Source: an uncultured Duncaniella sp.
GTDB lineage: Bacteria; Bacteroidota; Bacteroidia; Bacteroidales; Muribaculaceae
Direction: 5' to 3'
Assembly: GCA_910588795.1 (NCBI GenBank)
Contig: CAJURI010000012.1
Coordinates: forward strand, 1 to 47,592
DNA length: 47,592 nucleotides
The position numbers and the translations under genes were made by a program. The notes under the pieces are model-generated. The model saw nothing but the letters and a program-made list of their open reading frames with translations, was not told the DNA's origin and searched no databases. Below are positions 47,321 through 47,592 of this stretch, one piece after another; the first letter of the stretch is position 1, and each line of letters starts with the position of its first letter.

Positions 47321-47592
47321 ATGAAATCAGGACTAAGACCCGACGTTAAAAGTACAGGACCATTACAACATACCTCAGGATTTTTGGTGGGAAATGCATG
47401 CATGTTGCTCGCATCGATATTTTGGGGCGTGAATATTTCTGTTACGAAAGCACTTATACCGGAATGGATGACCGCAGAGGGTATCATCGTTGTAAGACTG
47501 GTGCTGGGTGCCGTTTTGTTTTGGCTGGCATCCATGTTTGTGAAATGTGAACGCATTGACCCTCATGATTGGCTCAGGCTTATATCGGGCGG
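47321..47592 (+). CDS. DMT (EamA-like) transporter, 5' part only
   Basis: The window ends inside this gene; 90 codons are visible. After an extended N-terminus of about 20 residues the sequence has a hydrophobic segment LVGNACMLLASIFWGVNISVTKALIP-like in composition, whose core FWGVNISVTKAL is typical of the first helix of EamA-family drug/metabolite exporters. A second helix, VVRLVLGAVLFWLASM, follows. It stands beyond the strong terminator and 157 bases after the esterase gene, so it is probably a separate transcript without a role in pectin use. Substrate cannot be guessed. The ATG at 47321 is the first in frame; a shorter start is possible at 47402. Confidence 0.7.
   Translation, partial: MKSGLRPDVKSTGPLQHTSGFLVGNACMLLASIFWGVNISVTKALIPEWMTAEGIIVVRLVLGAVLFWLASMFVKCERIDPHDWLRLISG

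Overview
The window is a dense, single-strand block of secreted carbohydrate-active enzymes from a Bacteroidales bacterium. Supporting signs are a Bacteroidetes-type promoter (TTTG-N20-TAATTTTG), no Shine-Dalgarno sequences ahead of the starts, frequent ATA isoleucine codons, and enzyme families known mainly from gut Bacteroides. The moderate GC content and codon use would fit a Muribaculaceae-like gut commensal, but that is a guess. Nineteen complete genes and one partial gene all read on the + strand with very short gaps. I found no RNA gene, CRISPR array, insertion sequence or broken gene.

The enzyme set matches the side chains of rhamnogalacturonan II (RG-II), the most complex pectin known. 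Unit A (66-30693, 12 genes) runs GH127, GH141, GH78, GH138, GH137-GH2, GH2 beta-galactosidase, GH2, GH106, SGNH acetylesterase, GH139-type, GH2, PL1 lyase, and ends at a hairpin terminator. Unit B (30887-47163, 7 genes) has its own promoter and runs GH95, GH140, GH78-BNR fusion, GH43, GH143-GH142 fusion, GH78, and an esterase with an STN-like N-terminus. It ends at a 16-bp perfect-stem terminator. A DMT-family transporter gene, cut by the window end, follows and looks unrelated.

Inferred division of labour: chain A by GH95 (L-galactose), the GH2 half of the GH137-GH2 protein (glucuronate), GH141 (fucose), GH138 (alpha-galacturonate), a GH2 (possibly beta-galacturonate), GH78 and GH140 (rhamnose, apiose). 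Chain B by GH137 (L-Araf), GH106 (Rha), a GH2 (possibly L-Arap), GH2 beta-galactosidase, GH139 (2-O-methyl-fucose), GH127 (aceric acid), GH78 and GH140. Chain C (Rha-Kdo) possibly by the GH78-BNR fusion. Chain D (L-Araf-DHA) by the GH143-GH142 fusion. Arabinofuranose decorations by GH43. The backbone by the PL1 lyase and the esterases. The gene order follows, largely in reverse, the B. thetaiotaomicron BT0983-BT1023 region as I remember it. However, no SusC/SusD pair, sensor or GH28 lies inside the window. The most novel item is the GH78-BNR fusion, whose two modules would suit the two bonds of RG-II chain C.
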